A DNA stretch of 56,889 bases from Polaromonas sp. UBA4122 (GTDB lineage: Bacteria > Pseudomonadota > Gammaproteobacteria > Burkholderiales > Burkholderiaceae_C), in NCBI GenBank assembly GCA_002381615.1, contig DFWY01000157.1, positions 1 through 56,889 of the forward strand. The letters run 5' to 3'. Of this stretch, positions 39,623-48,789 are shown one piece after another. The notes under the pieces are model-generated. The model saw only the letters and a program-made list of their open reading frames with translations. It searched no databases and was not told the DNA's origin. Position 1 is the stretch's first letter, and each line of letters begins with the position of its first letter. A program made the position numbers and the translations under genes.

Positions 39623-41005
39623 ATGCCTACCCTATTTCCCGAATTGATTCGCCGTTTTGACGTTTCCGGCCCACGCTACACCTCGTACCCGACGGCAGAC
39701 CGTTTTGTGGAGGCCTTCACGCCGGACCACTTTGCCCAAGCGTTGGCGCAGCGCCGGAACGGCGCGGCAGCCATGAGGCTACCTCTGTCCCTGTATGTGC
39801 ACATTCCATTTTGCGAATCGCTGTGTTATTACTGCGCTTGCAACAAGATCATCACCAAGCACCATGACCGTGGCGAAACTTACCTGCGCTATCTGAGCCG
39901 CGAGGTAGAGTTACACACCACCCATGTAGGCGTTGGTCAGACCGTCAGTCAGTTGCATCTGGGTGGCGGCACGCCCACGTTCCTGAGCGACAGTGAACTG
40001 CGCGAATTAATGACCATGTTGCGGCGCAGTTTTATGTTCACTCCGGGTGGGGAATACTCCATTGAAGTGGATCCACGTACCGTGGACGCCACGCGGTTGG
40101 CCACGCTGGCCGAGTTGGGTTTCAACCGGCTGAGCTTCGGCGTGCAGGATTTCGATCCTGCCGTGCAAAAGGCCGTCCATCGCGTCCAGCCGACCGAGCG
40201 GGTGTTCGCGCTGGTGGAGTCGGCGCGCGCACTGGGTTTCGAGTCGGTCAATGTTGATCTGATTTACGGTCTGCCACAGCAGACCCCTGAATCATTTGAT
40301 CGCACGCTGGCGCAGGTGGCCAAACTGCGACCGGACCGCATTGCGCTATATGCCTACGCGCATCTGCCCGAGCGGTTCAAGCCGCAACGCCGTATCATCG
40401 CAGCCGAGCTGCCCACTGCGGGCGCCAAGGTGTCCCTGCTGTCGCGTTCGCTTTCGGCATTTCAGAGTGCGGGCTATGTCTACGTGGGCATGGATCATTT
40501 TGCCTTGCCCAACGATGCACTGGCCGTGGCCAAGCGTCAGGGACGCCTTCACCGCAACTTTCAGGGGTACAGCAGCCAGCCCGACTGTGACCTGATTGGT
40601 CTGGGCGTGTCGGCCATTGGCAGGATCGGAGCGACCTACAGCCAGAACGCCAGGACTCTGGAAGAGTATTGCGACTATCTGGACCAGGGACGTCTGCCGG
40701 TAGTGAGGGGTCTGGCACTCACGCGTGACGATCTGCTGCGGCGCGCCGTCATCATGGCACTGATGTGTCAGGGGCAGTTGCAGTTCGAGTCGATCGAACT
40801 GGCTCACCTGATTGATTTCAAAAGCTACTTCGCCGCCGAACTGGAGAACCTGCGCAGCATGGAAGAGAAGGGCCTGGTCGAGGTCAACGACACCGGCATC
40901 CAGGTCACGGCCATGGGCTGGTTCTTTGTGCGTGGCGTCGCCATGGTGTTTGACCGTTATCTACAGGCTGACCGTACGCGAGCAAGGTTTTCCAGGATCA
41001 TCTAA
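39623..41005 (+). CDS. hemN: Oxygen-independent coproporphyrinogen III dehydrogenase
   Basis: 460 residues. Radical SAM enzyme of haem synthesis under low oxygen. The cluster motif is C64-x3-C68-x2-C71 (HIPFCESLCYYCAC), with GGGTP and the C-terminal HemN domain. ATG 39623 gives MPTLFPELIRRFDV; a TTG at 39614 is possible. The match with fnr and the cbb3 genes is sensible, since both haem and oxidase are needed under microaerobic growth. Confidence 0.95.
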   Translation: MPTLFPELIRRFDVSGPRYTSYPTADRFVEAFTPDHFAQALAQRRNGAAAMRLPLSLYVHIPFCESLCYYCACNKIITKHHDRGETYLRYLSREVELHTTHVGVGQTVSQLHLGGGTPTFLSDSELRELMTMLRRSFMFTPGGEYSIEVDPRTVDATRLATLAELGFNRLSFGVQDFDPAVQKAVHRVQPTERVFALVESARALGFESVNVDLIYGLPQQTPESFDRTLAQVAKLRPDRIALYAYAHLPERFKPQRRIIAAELPTAGAKVSLLSRSLSAFQSAGYVYVGMDHFALPNDALAVAKRQGRLHRNFQGYSSQPDCDLIGLGVSAIGRIGATYSQNARTLEEYCDYLDQGRLPVVRGLALTRDDLLRRAVIMALMCQGQLQFESIELAHLIDFKSYFAAELENLRSMEEKGLVEVNDTGIQVTAMGWFFVRGVAMVFDRYLQADRTRARFSRII

Positions 41006-41014
41006 AACAGTTCC

Positions 41015-41692
41015 ATGCAGACATCGCTGGCCGTGACGGCATTGCTCATGGGGCTCGCAGGCGGGCCCCATTGCATTGCCATGTGCGGCGCGGCTTGCGC
41101 CGGCATCGGTCAGGCCGCGGGTGAGCGCAGCACCTCGGCCCTCTGGACGTTCCAGGTCGGCCGCTTGGCAAGTTATTCGGCTCTGGGCGCGGTGGCGGCA
41201 GCTTCCATGCAGGGTTTGGGCTGGTTGACAACACAAACGGCCGTCATGCGCCCGGTCTGGACGATGTTCCATGTGGCAGTGATGCTGCTGGGGCTGATGC
41301 TCATGCTGCTGGCCCGTCAGCCGGTCTGGCTCGACGCAACGGCCCGGCGCGTTTGGAGCAAGGTTAGGGGGCTCAATGCCGCCTGGGGGCGTGGCGCGCC
41401 GCTGGCCATTGGCGCGCTCTGGGCTTTCATGCCGTGCGGGCTGTTGTATTCGGCCCTGCTGGTCGCTGCGCTCAGCGGTGGTCCGCTGGATGGAGCGCTG
41501 ACCATGGCGCTGTTTGCCCTGGGCAGCAGTGTGTCCCTCATGATCGGGCCGTGGCTGCTGCATCGCCTGCGTGGCGGCGGCACAGGCGAGTGGGGCATCC
41601 GCCTGGCGGGGCTGGCCCTGGCTGCCACGTCCGGCTGGGCATTGTGGATGGGGCTGGCACACGGTACCGCACCTTGGTGCGTGACGCCTTGA
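41015..41692 (+). CDS. UreH/SafE-like sulfite exporter-type membrane protein
   Basis: 225 residues with about six membrane helices. The N-terminal GLAGGPHCIAMCGAACAG and the later FMPCGLLYSALLVAALSGG are the signature of the UreH_2/cytochrome c biogenesis transmembrane family. Such proteins often lie in cco clusters and probably move copper or reducing equivalents for oxidase assembly. Starts 9 bases after hemN. Confidence 0.82.
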   Translation: MQTSLAVTALLMGLAGGPHCIAMCGAACAGIGQAAGERSTSALWTFQVGRLASYSALGAVAAASMQGLGWLTTQTAVMRPVWTMFHVAVMLLGLMLMLLARQPVWLDATARRVWSKVRGLNAAWGRGAPLAIGALWAFMPCGLLYSALLVAALSGGPLDGALTMALFALGSSVSLMIGPWLLHRLRGGGTGEWGIRLAGLALAATSGWALWMGLAHGTAPWCVTP

Positions 41693-41730
41693 GGGCTTGA
41701 GGATTCCGGGGGGTTACATCTGCCCCAAGT

Positions 41731-41755
41731 CGTCATGTCCTTGCAGGGGATGACG
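41731..41755. terminator. Hairpin between convergent genes
   Basis: CGTCAT and ATGACG pair around CCTTGCAGGG in the 120-base gap between the SafE-like gene and rocF. It has no clear T run, so its role as a terminator is only likely from position. Confidence 0.3.
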
Positions 41756-41812
41756 GCGCATTCCTTCGGCACCGAAATGGCAATAGTTGTTCGAGCTTGA
41801 TGGGGGGTCGAA

Positions 41813-42730
41813 TCAACTGCGCCGCATCAGCGTGCTCTTGCCGAAGAGGCTCTCGATCAGGTCAACCGCCAGCTCGGCCGTGCCGTTACGCACATCCAGC
41901 GCGGGGTTCAACTCCATCACGTCCAGTGACGCCATCCGCCCGGTATCGGCAATCATTTCCATGCACAGCTGAGCCTCCCGGTAAGTCGGGCCACCCTTGA
42001 CGGTCGTGGCCACGCCCGGTGCGATGGCGGCGTCGAGAAAGTCGACGTCAAAACTCACATGCAGGTGGGTGTTCTCGTCAATGCCGGCGAGCGCGGATTC
42101 CATGGTGTGGCGCATGCCCATTTCATCGATGTAGCGCATGTCAAACACTTCGAGCCCGGATTGCATGACAAATCGTTTCTCGCCTTCGTCCACGCTGCGG
42201 ATGCCGATCTGCCGTATGACCGAAGGCGCAATGGCAGGGAAAACACCGCCTATGCCCGTCAGCTCGTCAGGCCCGTGGCCGCACAGCACCGCCACCGGCA
42301 TGCCATGGGTGTTGCCTGTGGGGGTCAGGGCATAGGTGTTGAAATCGGCATGCGCATCCAGCCACAGTACGCGCAGTTTTTGGCCTGCCTGCCGACAGTG
42401 GCGAGCCACGGCGCTGATCGAGCCAATGGCCAGGCAGTGGTCGCCGCCCAGTAAAATCGGCATCTTGTTCTCAGCCAGTGTCGAATGCACGGCCTCGTGC
42501 ACTGAGCGGTTCCAGGCGGCCACCTCGGCGAGGTGTCGGTAGCCATTGACGGGTGCCAGCCAGGGATTGGCTGGGCCACTGAGGTTGCCGTGGTCTGTCA
42601 CGGTCAGGCCGTGCCCTTCCAGCGTGGGCTGCAGCCCGGCAACGCGCAGCGCCTCAGGGCCCATCGACGCGCCGCGGGTACCCGCTCCAATGTCGGTAGG
42701 GGCTCCAATGAGCCTGATGTGTCGTGTCAT
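41813..42730 (-). CDS. rocF: Arginase
   Basis: 305 residues. Arginase splits arginine to ornithine and urea with two Mn2+. The metal ligands are in GGDHC, DAHADFN and SFDVDFLD. The downstream half carries the region SLDVMELNPALD typical of arginases. ATGA overlap with the ocd gene; together they turn arginine into ornithine and then proline. Confidence 0.93.
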   Translation of the reverse strand: MTRHIRLIGAPTDIGAGTRGASMGPEALRVAGLQPTLEGHGLTVTDHGNLSGPANPWLAPVNGYRHLAEVAAWNRSVHEAVHSTLAENKMPILLGGDHCLAIGSISAVARHCRQAGQKLRVLWLDAHADFNTYALTPTGNTHGMPVAVLCGHGPDELTGIGGVFPAIAPSVIRQIGIRSVDEGEKRFVMQSGLEVFDMRYIDEMGMRHTMESALAGIDENTHLHVSFDVDFLDAAIAPGVATTVKGGPTYREAQLCMEMIADTGRMASLDVMELNPALDVRNGTAELAVDLIESLFGKSTLMRRS

Positions 42731-43830
42731 ATTGAAGTCAAATCGACAGCGAGACTTCTGAGAGGCCGACCGGAAGACGGGGTTGCGGGCAAGCGTGTTG
42801 TGTTTGCTCCCAGCAGTCCGAACAGGTTTTTCGGGTTGTCCAGATGGGGGATCAAATCGATTTTCCGGGGTTGGTTCTGCTGCCGCTGCAGTTTATACAA
42901 ATAGCGCAGCGCAGAGTAGTCTTCCAGTGCAAAACCCACGGAGTCAAAAATCGTCACTTCAGCAGGGGACGCACGGCCGGTCGCGACGCCGCTAAGCACC
43001 TGGGTGAACTCGGTCACGGAAAAGTCGGCGGGCAGTTGCTGGATTTCACCTTCAATGCGCGACTGGGGTTCGTACTCCACAATCACGCGGGCATCGACTC
43101 GCCGCAGGATGTCGGCATGCAGCTCGGTCTTGCCGGGGCAGTCGCCGCCCACGGCATTCAGGTGCATGCCGGGCGCGATCATTTCGGGCGTCAGGATGAT
43201 GGCATTGCATTTGTCCGCCGTCACCGTGGTCACAATGTCCGCGCCTTCAACGGCTTCGGCTGCAGAGCGGCACGGCTTTACCTGCAGATCGCGCTCGCCG
43301 AGCGCGTGAAGGTTGCGTGCCAGTTTTTCTGTTGCGTGGCCATCTACGTCATACAGCCTGAACTCGCGAATACCCAGCATGTGGTGAAACGCAATCGCCT
43401 GGAATTCGCTTTGCGCGCCATTGCCAATCAGGGCCATGACCCGGCTGTCCGGCCGGGCCATCCAGCGTGCGGCCAGTGCCGACATGGCGGCCGTCCGCAA
43501 AGCTGTGGTGACCGTCAGCTCGGATAGCAGCAGGGGGTAGCCGGTTTCCACATCTGCCAGCACGCCGAAAGCCGTGACGGTCAGCAGGCCAAGCGCGGTG
43601 TTTTTGGGGTGACCATTGACATACTTGAACGAATACATCTCGCCGTCGCTGGTGGGCATCAGTTCGATCACGCCCCCCGGCGAATGAATGGCGTGGCGTG
43701 CCGATTTATCGAATTCACCCCAGCGCCGGTAATCGGTTTCTATTTCCGCCGCCAAACCTTCGATGAAGGGTGCTGGCCCCAGACGCCCCACGATGCGCTG
43801 TATGCCTTCAATACCAATGTACTCAACCAT
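42727..43830 (-). CDS. ocd: Ornithine cyclodeaminase
   Basis: 367 residues. NAD-dependent conversion of ornithine to proline plus ammonia. The Rossmann loop is MALIGNGAQSEFQA; SFKYVNGHPKNT and TALRTAAMSALAARWM carry the substrate Lys and Arg. First gene of the ocd-rocF operon, divergent from the Lrp-type regulator at 44021. The product order suggests arginine as nitrogen source. Confidence 0.92.
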   Translation of the reverse strand: MVEYIGIEGIQRIVGRLGPAPFIEGLAAEIETDYRRWGEFDKSARHAIHSPGGVIELMPTSDGEMYSFKYVNGHPKNTALGLLTVTAFGVLADVETGYPLLLSELTVTTALRTAAMSALAARWMARPDSRVMALIGNGAQSEFQAIAFHHMLGIREFRLYDVDGHATEKLARNLHALGERDLQVKPCRSAAEAVEGADIVTTVTADKCNAIILTPEMIAPGMHLNAVGGDCPGKTELHADILRRVDARVIVEYEPQSRIEGEIQQLPADFSVTEFTQVLSGVATGRASPAEVTIFDSVGFALEDYSALRYLYKLQRQQNQPRKIDLIPHLDNPKNLFGLLGANTTRLPATPSSGRPLRSLAVDLTSI

Positions 43831-44020
43831 GCCGTGTCTCCCCCCTATTTGTGACTGCTAAATCTGCAGACGCTGGCAGCTCAATGCAGCCTGATCTACC
43901 CAGTAAAAATTCATTATGCTGAGCCTCAGTGTTAAAGAAAAGACAGCAAACTGGTCAATTTATAAATTAAATTACACAAATCAGCATATTTAATTAGCGT
44001 TTAGTCAATAAAATCCGGGC

Positions 44021-44443
44021 ATGGACGACACAGACCACCAACTCATCTCCCTGCTGCGGGACAATGCCCGGGCCTCGGTCGCATCATTGGCCAAGGTCCT
44101 GCGTGTGTCGCGGGGCACGGTGCAGAACCGCCTGGGCAAGCTCGAAGCCGACGGCACCATTGTGGGCTACACCGCCCGGCTCAGGCCGCAGGTCGAGGCC
44201 CACCAAATTCGTGCGCTGATGACCGTGGCAGTGCAAGGCAACCGCATCGACCACGTGCTCAGTGCGCTACGCGGCGACCCGGCCGTGAGTGCGCTGCACA
44301 CCACCAATGGCCGGTGGGACATCGTGGCCGAGTTGCGCGCCGACAGCCTGGAGGCCTTTGACCGCGTGCTTGGCCGCATCCGCTTGCTCGAAGGCATTGC
44401 CAACACCGAAACCAGCCTGCTGCTGTCAACCAGCAAGCTATAG
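44021..44443 (+). CDS. Lrp/AsnC-family regulator
   Basis: 140 residues. N-terminal helix-turn-helix (ASLAKVLRVSRGTVQNRLGK) and C-terminal RAM domain. Divergent from ocd-rocF across an AT-rich 190-base region, which contains AATTTATAAATT (about 43956-43967) and likely binding sites. It probably senses arginine or ornithine to regulate that operon. Confidence 0.88.
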   Translation: MDDTDHQLISLLRDNARASVASLAKVLRVSRGTVQNRLGKLEADGTIVGYTARLRPQVEAHQIRALMTVAVQGNRIDHVLSALRGDPAVSALHTTNGRWDIVAELRADSLEAFDRVLGRIRLLEGIANTETSLLLSTSKL

Positions 44444-44492
44444 CGCTTGCTGCAAAACACTGCGGCCATCCCCAGAAGCTAAACTTCAGGGC

Positions 44493-45602
44493 ATGAACCT
44501 GGCCCCAGCCCAACTGTCCGAGCATCTCAAGCGGGGACTCAAAAGTCTCTACACCCTGCATGGCGACGAGCCCTTGCTGGTGCAGGAGTTTGCCGATACC
44601 TTGCGCACGGCGGCGCGCCTTCAGGGCTACACCGAACGAACGGTGCATACGGTGGCCGGGGCGCATTTTGACTGGAGCGAGGTGCTGGCCAGCGGCGGCT
44701 CGCTGAGCCTGTTTGCCGACAAGCAGATTGTTGAAATCCGCATTCCCAGCGGCAAGCCCGGCAAGGACGGTTCAGCGGCGCTGCAGCAGCTGGCAGAACG
44801 AGCCCAGGGCGATGACTCCACGCTGACGCTGGTCATGCTGCCCAAGCTGGACAGCATGATGACCAAGGGGGCGTGGTTTGGCGCACTCGACAGCTTTGGC
44901 GTCACCGTCAAGTTCGACCCGATTGACCGCCGCGCCTTGCCGCAGTGGATTGCACAGCGCCTGCAACTGCAGGGCCAGCGCGTGGCCGCGGGTGAAGAGG
45001 GCCAGCGCACGCTGCAGTTTTTTGCCGACCGGGTCGAGGGCAACCTGCTGGCCGCGCATCAGGAAATCCAGAAGCTGGGGCTGTTGTATCCCTCCGGCGC
45101 AGACGACGCGTCCGCAGTGCTCAGTTTCGACCAGGTTGAAAACGCCGTGCTCAATGTGGCGCGCTATGACGTGTTCAAATTGTCGGAGGCCGTGCTCGGC
45201 GGCCAGGCGCTGCGCGTGGCGCGCATGCTGGACGGCCTGAAATCCGAAGGCGTGTCCGAAGTGCTGGTGCACTGGGCACTGGCCGAAGACATCCGCAGCA
45301 TGAAGCGCGTGAAGGACGCTCTTCAAGCGGGCCGGCCGATGCCGATGGCGCTGCGCGAAAACCGCGTCTGGGGCATTAAGGAAAAACTGTTTGAGAGGGT
45401 GCTGCCCGGTATTCCCGACACCACTCTGGCCAACCTGCTGCATGCGGCGCACAAAGTGGACGGCATCGTCAAGGGTCTGAAGCAGCCCGACTGGCCGCTG
45501 GACGGCTGGCAGGCGCTGCACCGCCTTGCCGGGATGGTATGCGAGCAGTGCGCTGCGCCGTCGCGATTGCCGCGGGTAACGGCGGGCGGCGCAAGAGGCT
45601 AG
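44493..45602 (+). CDS. holA: DNA polymerase III delta subunit
   Basis: 369 residues. HolA is the clamp-loader arm that opens the beta clamp. MNLAPAQLSEHLKRGLKSLY, TLHGDEPLLVQEFADTLRTA and the later AHQEIQKLGLLYP / ENAVLNVARYDVFKL fit the family. CAGGG precedes ATG 44493; the frame is open further up but overlaps the Lrp gene. In E. coli and many others it lies right after lptE. Here it heads a group with narXL instead, with narX 4 bases on. Confidence 0.93.
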   Translation: MNLAPAQLSEHLKRGLKSLYTLHGDEPLLVQEFADTLRTAARLQGYTERTVHTVAGAHFDWSEVLASGGSLSLFADKQIVEIRIPSGKPGKDGSAALQQLAERAQGDDSTLTLVMLPKLDSMMTKGAWFGALDSFGVTVKFDPIDRRALPQWIAQRLQLQGQRVAAGEEGQRTLQFFADRVEGNLLAAHQEIQKLGLLYPSGADDASAVLSFDQVENAVLNVARYDVFKLSEAVLGGQALRVARMLDGLKSEGVSEVLVHWALAEDIRSMKRVKDALQAGRPMPMALRENRVWGIKEKLFERVLPGIPDTTLANLLHAAHKVDGIVKGLKQPDWPLDGWQALHRLAGMVCEQCAAPSRLPRVTAGGARG

Positions 45603-45606
45603 CGGC

Positions 45607-47538
45607 ATGGCGCAGACTGCTTCCCTGTCCAGCAAACTCATCCGCATCGGCGTCGGCCTGTTGATCGTCGCGTTGGCCTCCATAGGGCTGACCTTGTGGG
45701 TGACCTGGCAGCTTGAAGGAGGCGCTGCGGCCGTCAACGAAGCCGGGCGCATGCGCATGCAGACGTGGCGGCTGGCCAGCTCGGTGCAGGCGGGCGTGGC
45801 GCATGCCGAACTTCAAGGCCTCGTGGCCCGCTTCGATGAGAGCCTGGCCGTGTTGCGGGCCGGTGACCCGTCGCGGCCGCTGTTCGTGCCCTGGGACAAA
45901 AAGGTTGACGAGCGCTTTGCCGTTGTTGAGTCGCTGTGGAGTGAGCAGCGCCCGCACTGGCTGGCCGAGCCGCCGCCGCCGACGCAGTCCTCGCTGCAGG
46001 CGGCTGGCGAGTTTGTTGACGCCATAGACCGCCTCGTCCTCGTGATCGAGCAGCATCTGTCCCGGCTAACCGCGATCCTGAACCTGTTCCAGTTCGTGAT
46101 GATGGCGCTCGCCATCGGCGGTGCAGTGGTCATGCTCTACACCGGCTACCAGTATGTGATCAACCCCCTCGCGCAGCTGCGGCAGGGGCTGCGCAAGGTG
46201 GAGTCCGGGGATTTTGCGACCCGCATCGAGGTAGACACGCAGGATGAGTTTGGCCAGGTGGCGGCCAGTTTCAATCACATGGCTGCGACTTTGCAGTCGC
46301 TCTACGAAGGCCTGGAATCCAAGGTCGAGGCCAAGACGCGGCGCATCGAGGCGCAGCGCGCGAGGCTTGAGGCGCTTTACGAAGTGAGCGCCTTTCTGGC
46401 CCAGGCCAACAGCATCAACGAACTGGCGCGCGGTTTTGCCCAGCGCGTGCGAACCCTCATGAAGGCTGATGCGGCGGCGGTGCGTTGGTCCGATGAAGCC
46501 AGCCAGCGCTATTTGATGCTGGCTTCGGACTGTTTCCCACAAGACCTGGTTGAGGAGGAGCGAAGCCTGCTGACTGGGGCCTGCGCCTGCGGCAACCTGC
46601 GGCCGGATGCCCGTACGCGCGTGATCCCAATCCTGAGTCATGACGAAGCGCCGGTGCGCCATTGCGCCCGGGCGGGGTACGAAAGCGTGGTCAGCGTGCC
46701 GATCCGGCTACAGCAGCGACTGCTGGGCGAGTTCAACCTGTTCTTCCGCTCTACCGTCATGCTGAGCGCGGACGAAACTGAACTGCTGGATGCGCTGGCC
46801 AGTCATCTGGCCAGCGCCCTGGAGGGCTTGCGCGCCGCTGCCCTGGAACGTGAAGCCGCCGTCGCCGAGGAGCGTGCCCTGCTGGCGCGCGAACTGCACG
46901 ACTCGATTGCGCAGTCGCTGGCCTTTCTCAAGATCCAGGTGCAATTGCTGCGGGCCGCCGTCCAGCGGGGCCAGGCGCCACACGTACAGACGGCACTCGA
47001 CGAACTGGACACCGGGCTGCGCGAGAGCATCAGCGACGTTCGCGAGCTGCTGGTGCATTTCCGCACACGCACCAACACCGACGACATCGAGCAGGCGCTG
47101 CAGGAAACGCTGCAGAAGTTCCGGCATCAGACAGGCTTGCCGACGCGGCTGCAGGTCCAGGGCCATGGCCTGCCGCTTCCATCCGACGTGCAGGTGCAGG
47201 TGCTGCATGTGGTGCAGGAGGCGCTCTCCAACGTGCGCAAGCACGCCGGGGCCACACAGGTCGATCTTGAGGTGGTCAAGGGGGCGCGCTGGCGCTTTGC
47301 GGTGCGCGACAATGGCGTCGGCTTCGACACGAGTCACGGCCATGGCGAATCTCATGTGGGCATGAAAATTATGCGGGAGCGTGCCGGGCGCGTCGGCGCC
47401 GAGGTGGGGGTCGTATCCAGGCCGGGTCAGGGAACGACGGTCACGCTGACCTTGCCGCCGCACCCGGTGACGGGCGGTGGCGTGGCAACGACCGGTCTGG
47501 AGCTCGCGCCCCTCGCCGAACCAGCGCACGGCGCCTGA
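45607..47538 (+). CDS. narX: Nitrate/nitrite sensor kinase NarX
   Basis: 643 residues. Two membrane segments border a periplasmic sensor; the P-box NEAGRMRMQTWRL (from 44) binds nitrate. A HAMP linker, a cysteine-containing central module (GACACGNLRP) and the HisKA_3/HATPase end with H431 in ARELHDSIAQSLAFLK follow. The G-box is DNGVGFD. narL follows 10 bases on. Confidence 0.93.
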   Translation: MAQTASLSSKLIRIGVGLLIVALASIGLTLWVTWQLEGGAAAVNEAGRMRMQTWRLASSVQAGVAHAELQGLVARFDESLAVLRAGDPSRPLFVPWDKKVDERFAVVESLWSEQRPHWLAEPPPPTQSSLQAAGEFVDAIDRLVLVIEQHLSRLTAILNLFQFVMMALAIGGAVVMLYTGYQYVINPLAQLRQGLRKVESGDFATRIEVDTQDEFGQVAASFNHMAATLQSLYEGLESKVEAKTRRIEAQRARLEALYEVSAFLAQANSINELARGFAQRVRTLMKADAAAVRWSDEASQRYLMLASDCFPQDLVEEERSLLTGACACGNLRPDARTRVIPILSHDEAPVRHCARAGYESVVSVPIRLQQRLLGEFNLFFRSTVMLSADETELLDALASHLASALEGLRAAALEREAAVAEERALLARELHDSIAQSLAFLKIQVQLLRAAVQRGQAPHVQTALDELDTGLRESISDVRELLVHFRTRTNTDDIEQALQETLQKFRHQTGLPTRLQVQGHGLPLPSDVQVQVLHVVQEALSNVRKHAGATQVDLEVVKGARWRFAVRDNGVGFDTSHGHGESHVGMKIMRERAGRVGAEVGVVSRPGQGTTVTLTLPPHPVTGGGVATTGLELAPLAEPAHGA

Positions 47539-47548
47539 GGAAAAAAAG

Positions 47549-48253
47549 ATGAAACCGATTCGACTGCTGGTGGTTGACGACCACACCCTGTTTCGTCGGG
47601 GACTGATCGCACTGCTTTCGCTGGACGAGCGTTTCGACGTGGCCGACCAGGCAGGCGACATCGGCGAAGCGCTGCGCTGCGTGGAGCGCGACAGGCCGGA
47701 CCTGATCCTGCTGGACAACCATCTGCCGGGGGTTCTGGGGGTGGATGGGATCGCCACGCTGAAGGAAGCGGCCCCGGGCACTCGCATCCTGATGCTGACC
47801 GTTAGCGAGAACGAGGACGATCTGGCTGCGGCGCTGCAGGCCGGTGCCGACGGTTATTTGCTGAAAACCGTGGAATTGGACCATCTGTCCGAGTTCATCG
47901 TCAAGGTCCTCGCCGGGGAGTCGGTGGTCAGCCCGGAAATGATGACCAAGCTGGTGACCGCCTTCCGCTCCAAGGCCCAGCCCGCGCTTCCGGTCGAGAC
48001 CGCCGCGATTGAGGCAGTAAGCGCGGGCGTTGAGCCGATGCCCCGCGACATTGCCGGCATCGATCTGCTGTCCGCCCGCGAGCGCGAAGTCCTGGCGCTG
48101 ATCGCGCAGGGCGACAGCAACAAGCTGATTGCGCGAAAGCTCGACATCGCCGAAACGACGGTCAAGATCCACGTCCAGCACATCCTGCGCAAGCTGCAAC
48201 TGACCTCGCGCGTGCAGGCTGCTGTTTACGCGGCTGGCCGGGAACCGGGTTGA
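47549..48253 (+). CDS. narL: Nitrate response regulator NarL
   Basis: 234 residues. Receiver domain MKPIRLLVVDDHTLFRRGLI with the phospho-Asp in LILLDNHLPG, and a LuxR-type helix-turn-helix (LSAREREVLALIAQGDSNKL). Partner of NarX. It should activate narK1K2GHJI downstream. A longer upstream frame overlaps narX and is not used. Confidence 0.94.
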   Translation: MKPIRLLVVDDHTLFRRGLIALLSLDERFDVADQAGDIGEALRCVERDRPDLILLDNHLPGVLGVDGIATLKEAAPGTRILMLTVSENEDDLAAALQAGADGYLLKTVELDHLSEFIVKVLAGESVVSPEMMTKLVTAFRSKAQPALPVETAAIEAVSAGVEPMPRDIAGIDLLSAREREVLALIAQGDSNKLIARKLDIAETTVKIHVQHILRKLQLTSRVQAAVYAAGREPG

Positions 48254-48286
48254 CCCGAATCAACAGGGCGTGCGGGCCTCCTTTCG

Positions 48287-48320
48287 GGTGTCGGGTGATG
48301 TTGCGCTAGCCCAACCTACA
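48287..48320 (+). repeat. REP-like palindrome, left copy (degenerate)
   Basis: GTGTCGGGTGATGTTGCGCT then AGCCCAACCTACAT, a degenerate form of the GTCGGGTTACGCTGCGCTAA-type palindrome at 48755-48780. Confidence 0.5.
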
Positions 48321-48331
48321 TCATTCCTTTT

Positions 48332-48390
48332 TTGATAGCTGCTCACGCCTGTTGATAAAGGGCTACAGCCTTATTTTACCTAAAAACTTG
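48332..48390 (+). repeat. AGCTAT-type repeat left of the RM remnant
   Basis: TTTTTTGATAGCTGCTCACG, CCTGTTGATAAAGGGCTACA then GCCTTATTTTACCTAAAAAC. It follows the left REP-like copy at once. Confidence 0.6.
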
Positions 48391-48454
48391 CCCGTGATGC
48401 CGGTGTGGCATGGCCGCCTCCATCCCTCCCAAGAGCTAGGGGGTAAAACCGGGT

Positions 48455-48715
48455 GCAAGATCACCAAGGGAGCGATTTTTCAGTACTTTTACGCCGTGCT
48501 TCATGATCCGTGTACCGTAAGAAGTACGCGCTCAAGCTCAAGCGGGAAGTCCCGCGCATTCCGTTCTACGCTGACTTCCGGGAATGAGCCGACTGGGGCG
48601 CGGCGCGCATCGAGCCGACTGGAGGCACCGTCGCGCTCGAGAAGATTGACGCCTAACGCTCCTCCGACTACAAGGAAACTATGAAGGTCGTTGGTGCCAT
48701 GAAGGTGGTCAGCCG
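48455..48715 (+). pseudogene. Remnant of a type ISP restriction-modification/helicase gene
   Basis: The frame KITKGAIFQYFYAVLHDP, then after a 1-base shift near 48511 YRKKYALKLKREVPRIPFYA with DF, resembles the C-terminal region of large type ISP restriction enzymes (ITKEDIF-YVYAVLH, LKREFPRIPFY). A stop, a shortened piece EPTGGTVALEKIDA, a second stop and DYKETMKVVGAMKVVSR follow. Several deletions, no start and no domain left, so it is a dead fragment. Confidence 0.5.
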
Positions 48716-48754
48716 CTAACCTGACCGCTGACAGGCTTTGCCGCGAACGCCAAT

Positions 48755-48780
48755 GTCGGGTTACGCTGCGCTAACCCGAC
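48755..48780. repeat. REP-like palindrome, right copy
   Basis: GTCGGGTTA-CGCTGCGC-TAACCCGAC, a perfect 9-bp stem. Repeats of this type are common between genes in proteobacteria. Confidence 0.65.
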
Positions 48781-48789
48781 TTACGGAGC

